A program made the position numbers and the translations under genes. A stretch of DNA of 64,000 nucleotides from Sistotremastrum niveocremeum HHB9708. Taxonomy: Eukaryota > Basidiomycota > Agaricomycetes > Sistotremastrales > Sistotremastraceae. Under the pieces are notes generated by a model. That model was not told the DNA's origin, searched no databases, and saw only the letters and a list, made by a program, of their open reading frames with translations. Below, in pieces: positions 1 through 10,002 of the stretch. Position 1 is the stretch's first letter. Every line of letters begins with the position of its first letter. The stretch is from assembly GCA_001630475.1 (NCBI GenBank), contig KV419400.1, forward strand, positions 868,940 through 932,939, in the 5' to 3' direction.

Positions 1-500
1 CAGCCTCAAGCTAATATCGCTATCAATAGATACCTGGTTTACAACTTGCGCAAACGTGGAGGAGACTCGGCCGATAAATACTTCAAGTCGACAGAGTTAA
101 TCGCAGGAGTGAAAGATATGCGATTCCAAGCGCTGATGCCAGATGTTCTTCACTGGCTCGGAATCACCAAGATCGACAACATGGTTTCCATGTCTGACAT
201 GTAAGTGCTATATTTGTTCTATTTCAATGCGCTTACCAAGAGATCCTTTCACAGGAAATATAACGCTATCGTCGAGTCCGGCATCCGTATTCTGAAGCGA
301 TATGATATCCCAGGTCGGTAATTTCTGGTCTGGTTTATTGGATATATGCTGATTGGAAAGCAGACCATCTCATCCCACCCGACTCTCGTGTGGAAATCGA
401 CGCTAAGATTGCCGCTGGTTATTTCTCCAGCGGACGACAAGTAACCGAGGCTGACCTTTTCAAGACTGTCGGAAGAACATGGGAAGAAACAGATCATTGA
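1..500 (+). CDS. URC1: URC1-like GTP cyclohydrolase II family protein (3' end only)
   Basis: Only the C-terminal part lies in the window; the gene starts upstream. The reading frame opens at base 1 (QPQANIAINRYLVYNLRKRG), with introns at 201-254 and 314-363 and a TGA stop at 498-500. The segment LMPDVLHWLGITKIDNMVSM followed by KYNAIVESGI is the tail of the GTP cyclohydrolase II fold: in riboflavin-type enzymes this helix carries the same Ala/Asn-rich and LGI pattern. The closest match I recall is URC1 of the fungal uracil catabolism (URC) pathway rather than RIB1, because of the long tail after the LGI motif (DSRVEIDAKIAAGYF). Family assignment rests on recognition of these segments; the catalytic zinc cysteines would lie upstream and cannot be checked here. 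Confidence 0.75.
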
Positions 501-785
501 TTTTTCGAGCTATATTAGAGCCTCTCGATAAGAGAAAGACCTGTAATACTAATGTTTAATAGTAGCTTCTTGTAGTGTAGTGAATGTGATTGAGAAGTCG
601 CAGCTTCGGAGTCAAAGTTTTGCGTCGATCAAATCTTCTGTGTTCGAAATTTCTGCATCAGTGACGTCGAGGCTCTCAGTCATGGACACCATCCATCCTT
701 GAAAATATCTGGTCCCTCCTCCCTCTCATCAAGGCGCCCTCTCGTTTAGATTGCTGCATAGGCAGTACCACGACATCCTTTGCTG

Positions 786-3143
786 ATGTTTCGTGCAGGG
801 CCTGCTGGCCTATCACTTTCTCAAAATCTGAGGCTCTTTATAGGACAAGCAGCCCCACACTCGACACATCGTCCTCTGCGTCCAGGAGCACAATTTCGTG
901 CGTTTTCCAACACCACACGACCTTCAGCAAGAACTCTTGGACGCTATGCTATTTATTCGGTACCCGTCGTTGGAGGACTAGCTCTCTATTTCACTCCACA
1001 TCCAACACCACTATCTCAAACTATATGCACGGCACCTCATGTCATCCCATGCCACAATGACAACAAAAATAGATCAATCTCCTCATCCGCCCTCCTCCAT
1101 TCGCCCGCAGAACCATATTACCAAGAACATCTCCATGCTAGGATTTTGCACTTTCTCAAAACGAAGATTCTGGAGCCTATATTTATCGCGAGGCGATTTT
1201 TCTACCTCTTGATCATATTCGTTCCCGTGGTCCTGAGCTCGCCAATGTTGCTCGTCGGTGCGCCTGAAGCGAAGTACGGTGGAGATCGGTGGGGCGCGGT
1301 GTGGTGGTACGGAATGCTGGTTCAGCAGATGCAGAGGGCAGGTCCTACATTCATAAAGGTATGTTCTCGGGTTATGTTTTCTTCGTATTGCGTCTCACTT
1401 ATTTCGTTATCGTCGTAGCTTGCTCAATGGGCTGGGTCGAGAGCTGATCTGTTTCCTTCCATCCTTTGTGATCGATTGGGCGCCCTGCATTCGCAAGGAA
1501 AACCGCATTCGTTCAGGCACACAAAATATGTCGTAGAGCGCGTCTTTGGAAGACCCTTTGATGAAGTATTTGAAGAATTCGACCCTAAGCCCATAGGAAC
1601 TGGAGCCATTGCTCAGGTAAAGCTTTCCCATTCTCGATTGTTGTAGATTATGAATCTCAAGGCCTCTTAGGTATATCGTGCCACGCTTCGCAAAGATCTG
1701 CTGCCACCATCATACCTTGGACCTAAACGTGGAGGAAGTGCAAGGGCACCTATGCCATATGCACTCCCTTCATCAGCTCCTAGCGCATCTGTGGCCGTCA
1801 AAATCCTCCATCCCCGAGTCAACGCTAATATCTCACGCGATCTCTCTATCATGCGATTCTTCGCCAAGTGCCTCAATGTCTTCCCGGGCATGCAATGGCT
1901 ATCTCTTCCCGAGGAAGTCGAAGTTTTTGGCACAATGATGAATGAACAACTCGATTTAAGGAACGAGGCAACCAATCTCAAGAGATTCGAAGAGAATTTC
2001 AAGGGTCGAAGAGCCGCCGTCTCATTCCCTCGGCCATTGACTGACTGGACTACTCGCGATATCCTCATCGAAGAATTCGAAGATGCAGTCCCACTGGAAC
2101 CGTTCTTACACAACGGTGGTGGACCCTACGACGATATGCTTGCTGAGATAGGATTAGATGCATTCCTGGTACGTTTTCCTCTGTGAATGCCAATTTGTTT
2201 CGCTGATCTTTTTGTCAAGAACATGTTGCTCTTGGATAACTTCGTTCATTCTGATCTTCACCCTGGAAACATAATGGTCAAATTCTACAAGCCCGATACA
2301 AAGTCGATTCTCAAGGGCATATGGGCGTCACTCTTCTCGTCAGCCGACGAACAAGAATTCCAGCCTGCTCCCAATGCTGATGCCGCCACTGCCCGACTTC
2401 GCCCCTTGAAACACTCTCCTGAAAAATGGAAGGACGAGTTGCAGGCTTTATTCGATGAAGGATATCATCCCGAACTCGTTTTCATCGATACAGGGCTTGT
2501 CACGACGCTAGATGCTAATAGCCGACGCAACTTCTTGGACCTGTTCGCGGCCATTGCATCGTTCGACGGGTACCGCGCTGGTACGCTGATGGTAGAAAGG
2601 TGTCGAACTCCAGAGCTCGCTAGAGATCCAGAGACCTTTGCGTTGAAAATCCAGCATCTGGTATTGAATGTGAAGAGCAAAACATTCTCGCTTGGCCAGA
2701 TCAGGATTGCCGAAGTCTTGACGGCAGTTCTCAGAGCCGTGCGGGTTCATCATGTCAAGATGGAAGCGGATTTCATCAATACTGTGTTGTCTATCTTGTT
2801 ACTCGAGGGAATCGGCAGACAGCTGGATCCCTCGCTGGATCTCTTCAGAGCGTCGCTTCCCATCCTACGACAGCTCGGTCGCGAAATGTCCTCTACAGAT
2901 CTCAGTGGATTGTCTTCCAACCTTGGACCTATGCTCAAGGTGAGCCTCTTGTAGCCTTGCAAAGTTTCTCTACTGATCATGCTTACTGTTCCAAAGCTCT
3001 GGGTATGGGCCGAAGCCCGAGAATTCGCTTCCGCCGCCATGGTTGACACTGATAAGCTCATCCGATATGACCTGTACGTCCCCTCCTCGAGTCATCAGTC
3101 TGCATAAGCTCAAGACTTCCGTAGATTATGTCCAAACGTCTGA
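786..3143 (+). CDS. ABC1/ADCK/UbiB-family atypical kinase, probably mitochondrial (ADCK2/Cqd1-like)
   Basis: Six exons (786-1358, 1419-1616, 1671-2168, 2220-2939, 2997-3073, 3125-3143) give about 694 residues. The N-terminus is rich in Arg, Ser and Ala with few acidic residues and is followed by hydrophobic stretches, as expected for an inner-mitochondrial-membrane protein of this family. The ADCK core is clear: the KxGQ-like element reads FIKLAQWAGSR, the nucleotide loop PIGTGAIAQVYRA, the lysine strand SVAVKILHPRV, the catalytic loop FVHSDLHPGNIM and the metal-binding FIDTGL. Known members control coenzyme Q distribution or synthesis (yeast Coq8, Cqd1, Cqd2). The WAGSRADLFP segment points to the ADCK2/Cqd1 branch, which is inference. 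KLAQ replaces the usual KxGQ. ATG 786 is chosen; a TTG lies in frame just before it. Confidence 0.85.
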
Positions 3144-3389
3144 ACTTGTTCCAACGCTTTGTAACGATATCATTAAGCCCACTTCAACAATTTATTACGC
3201 TATATTACGGGGTCACGAAACCCTATAGACTTGTTGTATTTTCACCTGTACGAATTTTCATAGATACTCTGCAACACAAAAGTAGAGGCGACGCTCGCCG
3301 ATTTCCAATACGATGTCAATCTAGATAATGATAGAAAACACGAGAGAAAAGGGAATAAGCTAAATATATTATTGTTTGATCGGTAGGCT

Positions 3390-4494
3390 TCAAGTTGCCA
3401 GTAGACCGTCTGGCGGATCTTCAGGATTTCTTTTTGTCTCAATGCCCTCTTGGCTGGCATCTCTGTCGATTTTCTCGCCAGTTTCTTGGATGGCGAAGGA
3501 TAACTAGAAACGTATGGAGCCCAGAATGAAGGAAGTGATTGAAGATCTCTTACGTTGATGATGCCGGTATCCACAGCACGAATGAAATGAAGCTCAGAAG
3601 CATCTGAAGTTCCAATCGTTGTATGTTGATAGAGAGCCGGCATCCACTTTGGAGGTTCATTCTTGCATACAGTTCGAGTTCATCAGAAAAGGCGGTTCCA
3701 CTATGTTAGGCATACACACCTCTCCTTCGGTTGCGGTCGGAGCAGCATCATTTTCCAGTTCAAGGATGATAGCGAATGTTCCGTTGTCTGTAAACTAGTC
3801 ATGAAGGGCACGACGACACCGCAAACAAAGCCGTTATTGACCTCCTAAGTTCAAAGGACCCAGCGAACTTTCGATCATGGCAAGCTTCACAAGAAATGCC
3901 CGAAAATATTGACCAAGCTTCTGAGAAGTCATTGCCTCTTCGACACTGAGACACTCAGGAATGAGACCGACGCGACAACTTTAATAGGGGGTGTGTAAGG
4001 TCACCTCTGATCGAGATCCCAATCATCAAGTGTCAGCATGTTCTGGATGGAAAAGATGAAGCGTTCCATTGCCACGTTGTCATTCTTTTTCAAGACCACG
4101 ATGACTTTCTCGACATGCCCCTAGAATGCGGCACGCGTGAGCTGACAGTAAATCTTGACAAGCGGAGACATTGACCAGCTTCATCTCTGCTGCCACAGCC
4201 TTCATAGCCCCAGAAATGTAGGAGATAAGATCCGGATGTCTTGCTTGAAATACGGGAACTTCATATCGCTTTCTTCTTACAAAGAGGTCGGCAGGATACA
4301 GATGTCGCACATAAAGAATGTTGTGTATTGCCACCTCAACTGAAATGAAGTCTTAGACGCGTAGTGGAAGGAGAGTGGCAGCTCATACTGAAGTCTGCGA
4401 TGGCCTTGACAACCTCTGAGACGCTTCAGCAACTGCATGCTCGCGGTACAGACAAGAAAGACTTGCGATTGTAGCTGAGGGTCGGTTCCGTCAT
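3390..4494 (-). CDS. REV7: REV7/MAD2L2-like HORMA-domain protein (DNA polymerase zeta subunit)
   Basis: Spliced from about eight short exons. The exon carrying EVAIHNILYVRHLYPADLF then KRYEVPVFQARHPDLISYI matches the start of the MAD2B/Rev7 HORMA domain, including the HxxLYxRxxYP signature. Later exons give GHVEKVIVVLKK, MERFIFSI and SVEEAMTSQKLGQYFRAFLV, which follow the HORMA core strands and the C-terminal seatbelt region. The start at 4494 gives MTEPTLSYNR and needs a 39-nt intron (4424-4462) to reach SEVVKAIADF. The last intron (gtaaga...tttctag) leads to a TGA at 3390-3392; without it the frame runs on to 3242 through A/T-rich sequence, which I consider untranslated. Rev7 bridges Rev3 and Rev1 in translesion synthesis. 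It is head-to-head with the dehydrogenase gene, with only 136 bp between start codons. Confidence 0.85.
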
Positions 4495-4507
4495 GGAAGT
4501 ATATACT

Positions 4508-4557
4508 CACGTGAGCGCGCCGCGTGCCTTGTTTGGTTCGATCTCGATCGCCACGTG
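4508..4557. promoter_or_regulatory. Bidirectional promoter with two CACGTG E-boxes (REV7 / SDR)
   Basis: CACGTG hexamers lie at 4508-4513 and 4552-4557 inside the 136-bp gap between the divergent REV7 (start 4494, -) and dehydrogenase (start 4631, +) genes. A CGACGTCA (reverse complement TGACGTCG, CRE/ATF-like) follows at about 4567-4574. In fungi CACGTG is bound by bHLH factors such as Cbf1, Pho4 or USF-like proteins. Which factor acts here cannot be told from sequence. Confidence 0.45.
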
Positions 4558-4630
4558 CCTCGCTCCGACGTCATCCAGGTTAGGATCGCAGTTTGTTTGG
4601 GTCGTTTGTTTTCGTTTCTCTTTCCCCACC

Positions 4631-5691
4631 ATGACATCCATTGCAGTAGCAAAATGTGTTCTCATTATAGGTGCTACCAGTGGCATTGGCAGGGCTCTGG
4701 CGCAAGCCATTCATGACCTACCGTCGCAACCTACTGTCATCGTGTCTGGTCGCAGAAAAGAAAGGCTGGACGAGATGGTTGCCTCAGCCACGCAGGCCGG
4801 AAGTTCTAGGTTGGAGAGCGTCACCATCGACTTGTCTTCTGGCACAGACAAATTGAAAGAGTTTGTCAAAGAAGTGACTACACTTCACCCCGAGGTAAGC
4901 CCTGTATATGCGCACTTAACTTGGTTGGAAAGCTCACGATGTACGATGAAAGCTCGACGCCGTCATCTTCTCCTCAGGCATTCAGAATCAGGCGGATTTC
5001 ACTCACCCAGAGAAGGTGGAGCTAAATGGTGCGGCTGATGCTTTCGCTTGTTCTCCGTTGCCTGAATCATCTTAGACTTATTCTCCGAATTCACGACCAA
5101 TTACCTCTCCATCATGTCTTTGATCACATTCATACTGCCTCATTTCATTCAGCATAACGTGAGATCGGTTTCGCTCCGAAAATCGCCTCGGATGTAACCC
5201 AGTTTGTAGGAGCAAGGTCGACCCACATTCATTATTCCAATAACTTCGGGGCTCGCGATTCTTCCGTTCCCAAGAGTTCCGAATTATTGCAGCACGAAAG
5301 CCGCTCTCCATAGTCTGAGCCTGTCTCTTCGTCAACAGTTCATCGGCACCAAGATCAATGTGATGGAAATTATGCCTCCGTGAGTTTTTGCGTAAGATTG
5401 CATGTCATATGCTTAACATCTGGCCAGGCTTGTTGAATCTGAATTGCACGACAGTAAGATTTCCCTCCTATGCGACACGATGTTGCTTTGCTAATGTGCC
5501 GCTCAGAGCAAGGAACAACATCCGAAATGTCGAAACGATGGATGCCCTTGAAAGAATTCACTCGTGAAACCATGGAAGCTTTGTTGCGAGGAGATCTTGA
5601 GATTCCCGTTGGATCGGCCAATGATGACTACACCAAGTTCGATAAAGGAAAAGTGAATGCGATTGAGCAGCGGTACAACGATAAAAAATAA
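4631..5691 (+). CDS. Short-chain dehydrogenase/reductase (DltE-like SDR)
   Basis: Six exons (4631-4894, 4953-5028, 5076-5158, 5210-5379, 5428-5453, 5507-5691) encode about 267 residues, the usual length for a classical SDR. The N-terminal cofactor motif is IIGATSGIGRALAQ (TGxxxGxG type), the NNAG position reads FSSGIQ, the catalytic Ser lies in PITSGLAI and the active-site pair is in YCSTKAALHSLS (Y-x-x-x-K). VSGRRKERL after strand beta-2 carries arginines, which favours NADP(H). The fungal relatives are annotated as DltE-type oxidoreductases of unknown substrate. The stop lies only 16 nt from the stop of the convergent TMEM256 gene. Confidence 0.88.
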
Positions 5692-5707
5692 GTCAGTTGG
5701 ATGAGAG

Positions 5708-6309
5708 TTAAATGGCTAAAGCAATGTATCTGTCAATGCAACAATCAGAGAATAGTGAATGTGTTTGCAGATAAAACCATACCCTGCAATCATTATCGAG
5801 CCTCCCAAAGGTGTTATAGGCCCGAGAAATTTATAACTGCAAGCAACACAAATCAGTTTGTTGATGTCACGGCAAATTCACGAACGCCTGACCGTCCTTC
5901 TTTATCAAAGACTAGTCCTATAATGGAGCCAGAGAACAGAACAGATCCCAGAGCGATCGCTGGCCCCGCAAACTTATGATAACCAAATCTGGGATGCATA
6001 GAAACAGCCAACAAAGCGATGCCGTTGAAGATCTGCTTCCCTGTCAGATGAGATTGTTCAATCAGAGATAGATTAACTAACGGCATATTGGGACGCTGTT
6101 GTCCAAGCCTGAAGCTTATCCGGGGTTACCCTGGACCGGAGACCATGGGTTCCAAAAGCGCCTGCCACTATCCCAGCAGCCGCTAAAGCGATAATGAGAG
6201 AAGGCGCGACTATCAATTATTAGAACAAACCGAGAACAGCGCCAGTCCGCCAAAGAAATCGTGGGGTGGGGAATGCTCGTCCGAGCAAAGGCGTAGTAAC
6301 ACTTGCCAT
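5708..6309 (-). CDS. TMEM256/DUF423-family small membrane protein
   Basis: Spliced reading from ATG 6309: MASVTTPLLG, then RFLWRTGAVLAAAGIVAG and AFGTHGLRSRVTPDKL, joined through introns to IFNGIALLAVSMHPRF, FAGPAIALGSVLFSGSIIGL and FLGPITPLGGSIMIAG, ending IALAI and TAA at 5708-5710. These are the hallmarks of the DUF423 family (human TMEM256, E. coli YgdD): G-A-F-G-x-H-G-L, the FSGS helix and the GPITPxGG loop. Four transmembrane helices are expected in about 125 residues. Function of the family is not established; the animal protein is reported from mitochondria and exosomes. Four introns are needed; the one after the first exon is 48 nt and replaces an otherwise in-frame double stop. Confidence 0.82.
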
Positions 6310-6679
6310 GACGGTACGCAGAGAAACGCAGAGGCTGCTACACAGTGAGAAAGGGTCGGAGTGGAAGCAAGCCATGTCTTTCGCACGGCAGAGGACTCGT
6401 CATTCCCACCAGGCTCGGCAAAAGCGTCGAACTGCCAATTATAGAAAGTGTCCGATCACTACCTGCTATAAAGCTTAAAAAATGCATGGGGCATAAGATT
6501 GTCATCATATGAACAATAATAGTCCTAAGCCATGCTTTGAACTATAGAGAACGAAAAAAGGGTAACAAGAGAACTACGAAGAGGAAAAAAAAAGAAACTG
6601 TCACAGTATATACACTCCACTGACAACGTTGATTAGTGGGTCGTTTACCGTTTTCATTGGTGTATGTAATGAAAATCGT
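6310..6679. other. Intergenic: promoter of TMEM256 gene and 3' region of RAC1
   Basis: This stretch of 370 bases holds no supported gene. It contains the upstream region of the minus-strand TMEM256 gene and the 3' UTR of RAC1. A purine-rich run with a block of A residues lies at about 6545-6597. A 70-codon plus-strand frame here has no recognisable motif. Confidence 0.6.
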
Positions 6680-7649
6680 CTATGCAACCACACAGCCGCC
6701 GCTCTTCTTCTTTGCCTTTTCTCGGGTAGGAGGAGACACTAGATAACGGTTAACATAGAAGCAACCTTATGGAACGAAAGTACGCACAAACGGCTCGGAT
6801 AGCCTCGTCGAACACGTTCTTGAGCCCCTTTTGTGTCAGGGCAGAACATTCCAGATACTTTACGGCGCCAATGTCCTTGGCCATCGACACTCCCTGGGTA
6901 TACGAGATGGGAGACATTCGTCTGAGGCGATCGGATATGAGTGACGTCTATTCGCCACGACGATATAGAACTGACCGATCGCGGAGCTTATCGATGGTCG
7001 CTGGGTCCTCCCGGAGGTCCAGCTTGGTACCAACTAGGACAACAGACGTCGATGGCGCATGGTGCGAGATTTCAGGGTACCACTGAGACAGGATGAACAC
7101 GCTATCGTTAGTGATGTTGAGCTAGAGGTTTCAGAGCAGAGCTAACCTTGGTTCTGACGTTCTCGTAACTAGGAGGACTGACGAGACTGAAACAGATCAA
7201 GAACACGTCGGTTTGGGGATAAGAGAGGGGTCTAAGTCTGTCGTAATCTTCCTGTCCTGCAGTATCCCAGAGTCCCAGAGAAATCGTTTTTCCATCGACC
7301 ATAACATTTGCAGAATAGTTATCGAAAACTGTTTCAAGCGTTTAGCTCGAACATGAGGCTAGGCAGGGAGATGGAGTAGCACCTGTGGGAATGTACTCCC
7401 CCTGATCGAATGGATCAGCACGTATTCGCGTTCGATAGGCTTATAGTAACGTACGGGAAAAGCATTCGTGGTATAAGAGATCAAGAGACAGGTCTAGGTA
7501 CGCGTCGGTCAGGGCGGGTTCAGATAGAGTTGAGCAGGGGAGCCATGCCTTTCCGACAGCACCGTCTCCAACGACAACACCTATATGACGACAATAAGCA
7601 ACATGGAAGCAGACGAAAAGGAGAGAGTAGCACATTTAATGGCTTGCAT
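6680..7649 (-). CDS. RAC1: Rac1 small GTPase
   Basis: Eight exons give about 195 residues, nearly identical in recognisable parts to animal and fungal Rac1. The start is [16 protein letters not shown], then [33 protein letters not shown], the switch II segment [19 protein letters not shown], the effector-side [30 protein letters not shown] and the base-binding [10 protein letters not shown]. The tail [14 protein letters not shown] is a polybasic stretch plus CaaX box (CVVA), so it is prenylated and acts at the plasma membrane. Rac1 drives polarised growth and activates Nox oxidases through NoxR in filamentous fungi. The intron splitting the P-loop right after GDGAVGK (7494-7548) begins with GC rather than GT. 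Confidence 0.95.
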
Positions 7650-8135
7650 TTTGAAGTAGGGATGGGAGTGAGTTAAAGGGGTCGTATAGTCGTTGGCTCG
7701 TAAGAAGAGTTGTAGTTTTGAGAAGAAATATCTGGGATGAGTGTCAAGCTTAGAGTCGATCCAGCGCAAGCAAGTGAGGAGGGACAGGAGACGGCGGAAG
7801 CTCTATTGAAGAGGGATTGGGGGCGATGGGAACGAAGCAGCTATTGTGATGTGATGTCTGATTGCCTCTTGTTTGGTTGGAGACTATCAACCGTTTCGCG
7901 CAATTAATGATTGTAGCTCTGAGCACTTGGTGAACACATCCTCTATCTCTTCTAATTGTTACCAACACTGCTGATACTCCTGACCTCCATCGCCGGTCAT
8001 GCGCCGTGCCATAAATTCCAAACGACGAGCAGGAGCCTCTTCGGACTTGTTCGCCGCCAAACTGATCCAGTGACCCGGGATCACCTCAGCGTCCTCTATT
8101 CAATATTCCCTTTCCCATATACTCTCAATCAAGGC
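7650..8135. other. Intergenic: RAC1 5' region and ELP4 3' end
   Basis: No gene is supported in these 486 bases. They hold the promoter and 5' leader of RAC1 (minus strand) and the 3' UTR of ELP4 (minus strand). Short frames on both strands lack recognisable motifs. Confidence 0.6.
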
Positions 8136-9596
8136 CTAGAAGTCGTATAATTCCGGCTTCTCAGCATGGAATACAACCTTTTTCTTCGCCTTTTTCGGGC
8201 GGTCCGACTTCGCACTATCCCCATTCGCGACCCCGACGGCTCCTGCGAGCTCGACTCCGATTTGGGCATACGGTTCAGGTTTCGGCTCTTCTGGAAAACG
8301 CGCGGGCCGAGGGGTCACGACGTCGGTAGACATGGCTGCAGGGGCTGTGCGGCGCTCGCTGATCCCGCCATCGACGTCGAGATGCAATGTCTCTATGACG
8401 AGCCTCTTCCGCGTCGACTTGAACGCTAGGTTGTTCTCTCCGCCGCCCCCATTGGCAGAATTCGCTATGCCTCGCAACTGGGAAAACCGATCTGACGGGG
8501 GCACCAGCGAATGCGGGGTAGGAAGCCGGTGGATGTGGAATAAGCCATGATGCCTAGGAAACAGATCTTCCAGGGACGGATCGCCTGGGAAAAATAATCA
8601 AGTAGGGTCCTAGGAACGAAGCACCTGTCAAAGACTGACCCGAAAAGGCAGCAAAGCTGACGCAGGAATCCGAAAGCCACGCTAGCTTGCGGATCCAGCC
8701 TTCTTCGACGCTATCACGAGACAGATGCGCAGGCAGAGAAATCATAGCACACGCAAATGAGTACTGCCTCAACAGCCTTTTGAGCGACTGCAGAAATCGC
8801 AGGATAGTCTAGTTTGTCATATACGTCAAGGAGTTCAATTGTGGTGGCGGCACACGACTCACCGACGGATCGAGGTCTCCCCAATGCGGAGAAGCCAAAG
8901 ACGGAATGGAAATGCGTACGGGAGGTACGGTTGTTGCCTTTGAATGTTCGGCGCGGGTGCGGGAGAGGACATCGTCTATACGCTGTAGAATTGACTGCAA
9001 CCGAGATATGCCTTGTGTTGAATGATCCCAGATGAGAGAAAGCTGCCCGGACTCGGATACTTTGTCGACAATATGTGGTGGTATTTGCTGTGTAAGCTCA
9101 AAAGGCCGACAGTACTCTTCCTCTGCCCTTGTGTAAATGTCACGGCACATGAACGCGTTTGGGGACGAGATGCTCACTGGCTGTGGGATACGGTCGTTTC
9201 AAACTGTCTCATGCTCTCGTATCTCCAAGCGATTTTGATTTTGTCTCCGCGATCAGCTTCTTGCTCGTCGTCCGCGGTGGATGAGGAAGGGCCGAGTGTG
9301 CCACGAACCCACATGCACGAGTCGACGAGCTGCTTTGCATGGGGATCAACGACACAGACTTGGTGGCTGCTGATGAGGCCCTGTGCGATAAAGTACTTGT
9401 GGACGAGAGAAGCATAAGCAGAGTACGGATCTGGGGAAAGGACGAGCAGGGAGTGCGAAAGAGGGATGCCGCCACCGAGCACGTCGTCGAGGGACGGAAT
9501 TCCAGAGGAAGATATTAATATTGAGGGTGCTGAGGGACACGGTCGAGTGCCTGGATAGCTCGTTGTGCTCGACGGCAATTTTCTCTTGAAAGACAT
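8136..9596 (-). CDS. ELP4: Elongator complex subunit 4 (Elp4/PAXNEB)
   Basis: Four exons. Exon 1 starts MSFKRKLPSS and carries PGTRPCPSAP and ISSSGIPSLDDVLGGGIPL, the RecA-like fold entry typical of Elp4, then LVHKYFIAQGLISSHQV. Exon 2 has AEEEYCRPFELTQQIP. Exon 3 has LKRLLRQYSFACAMISLPAH. Exon 4 gives LFPRHHGLFHIHRLPTPHSL and the family C-terminus ENNLAFKSTRKRLVIETLHL followed by DVDGG. Elp4 forms a hexameric ring with Elp5 and Elp6 and, within Elongator, supports wobble-uridine modification of tRNA (mcm5/ncm5). The protein ends with a basic Lys-rich tail (PKKAKKKVVFHAEKPELYDF). Confidence 0.93.
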
Positions 9597-10002
9597 CGGT
9601 CGCGCGCATTCAAACTCCGCTACGAACGTTGCTTGCTGTCGTGTGCTCGCTCTTCTCGCGACTGAACTGATCGTCTTCGACTTCGCGCCCGTTCACGCAA
9701 GATCTGTCCATTTCTGACGACCAGCTTACCACTTTGGCATCGCTCGAGGACGGAGATGGCGACGTCAAAAGGTGTCTCGTCGCTGTCTGCTCTGTCGCGT
9801 AAACGGACTCGACGTCACTCGGCTGCTGTGGTGGAACTCGATGCTTGTGCCGGTGCCACACTCAGTCCGGCCACCTCTTCCCATGTCAGATATTGAGGAG
9901 TTAGATCTCTCAGAAGTTTTCTCGCACACGTGCCTATCAGCCTCAGAGCTATATATATGCGCTCTCGTCCAACTTCGTCTCTAGCTTCCATCTTGTGCTC
10001 CC
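9597..10002. other. Divergent promoter region ELP4 / transporter
   Basis: The 406 bases lie between the start codons of ELP4 (minus) and the GIT1-like transporter (plus). The right half carries a CACGTG and a TATA-like element (listed separately). Frames here show no family motif. Confidence 0.6.
9927..9957 (+). promoter_or_regulatory. CACGTG element and TATA-like box before the GIT1-like transporter
   Basis: CACGTG at 9927-9932 sits 70 bases upstream of the transporter start, and TATATATA-type sequence at 9950-9957 lies about 45 bases upstream. In yeast, GIT1 is controlled by phosphate and inositol through Pho4 and Ino2/Ino4, all bHLH proteins that bind CACGTG or its variants. A bHLH-controlled phosphate or inositol response here is inference only. 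Confidence 0.4.

Noticed and set aside
3242-3389. Extension of the REV7 frame to a stop near 3242.
   Set aside because: A canonical 50-nt intron ending tttctag gives a better C-terminus with a stop at 3390; the extension runs through A/T-rich sequence.
9610-9860. Minus-strand frame of 83 codons next to ELP4.
   Set aside because: It lies in the divergent promoter, lacks any family motif and would sit directly upstream of the well supported ELP4 start.
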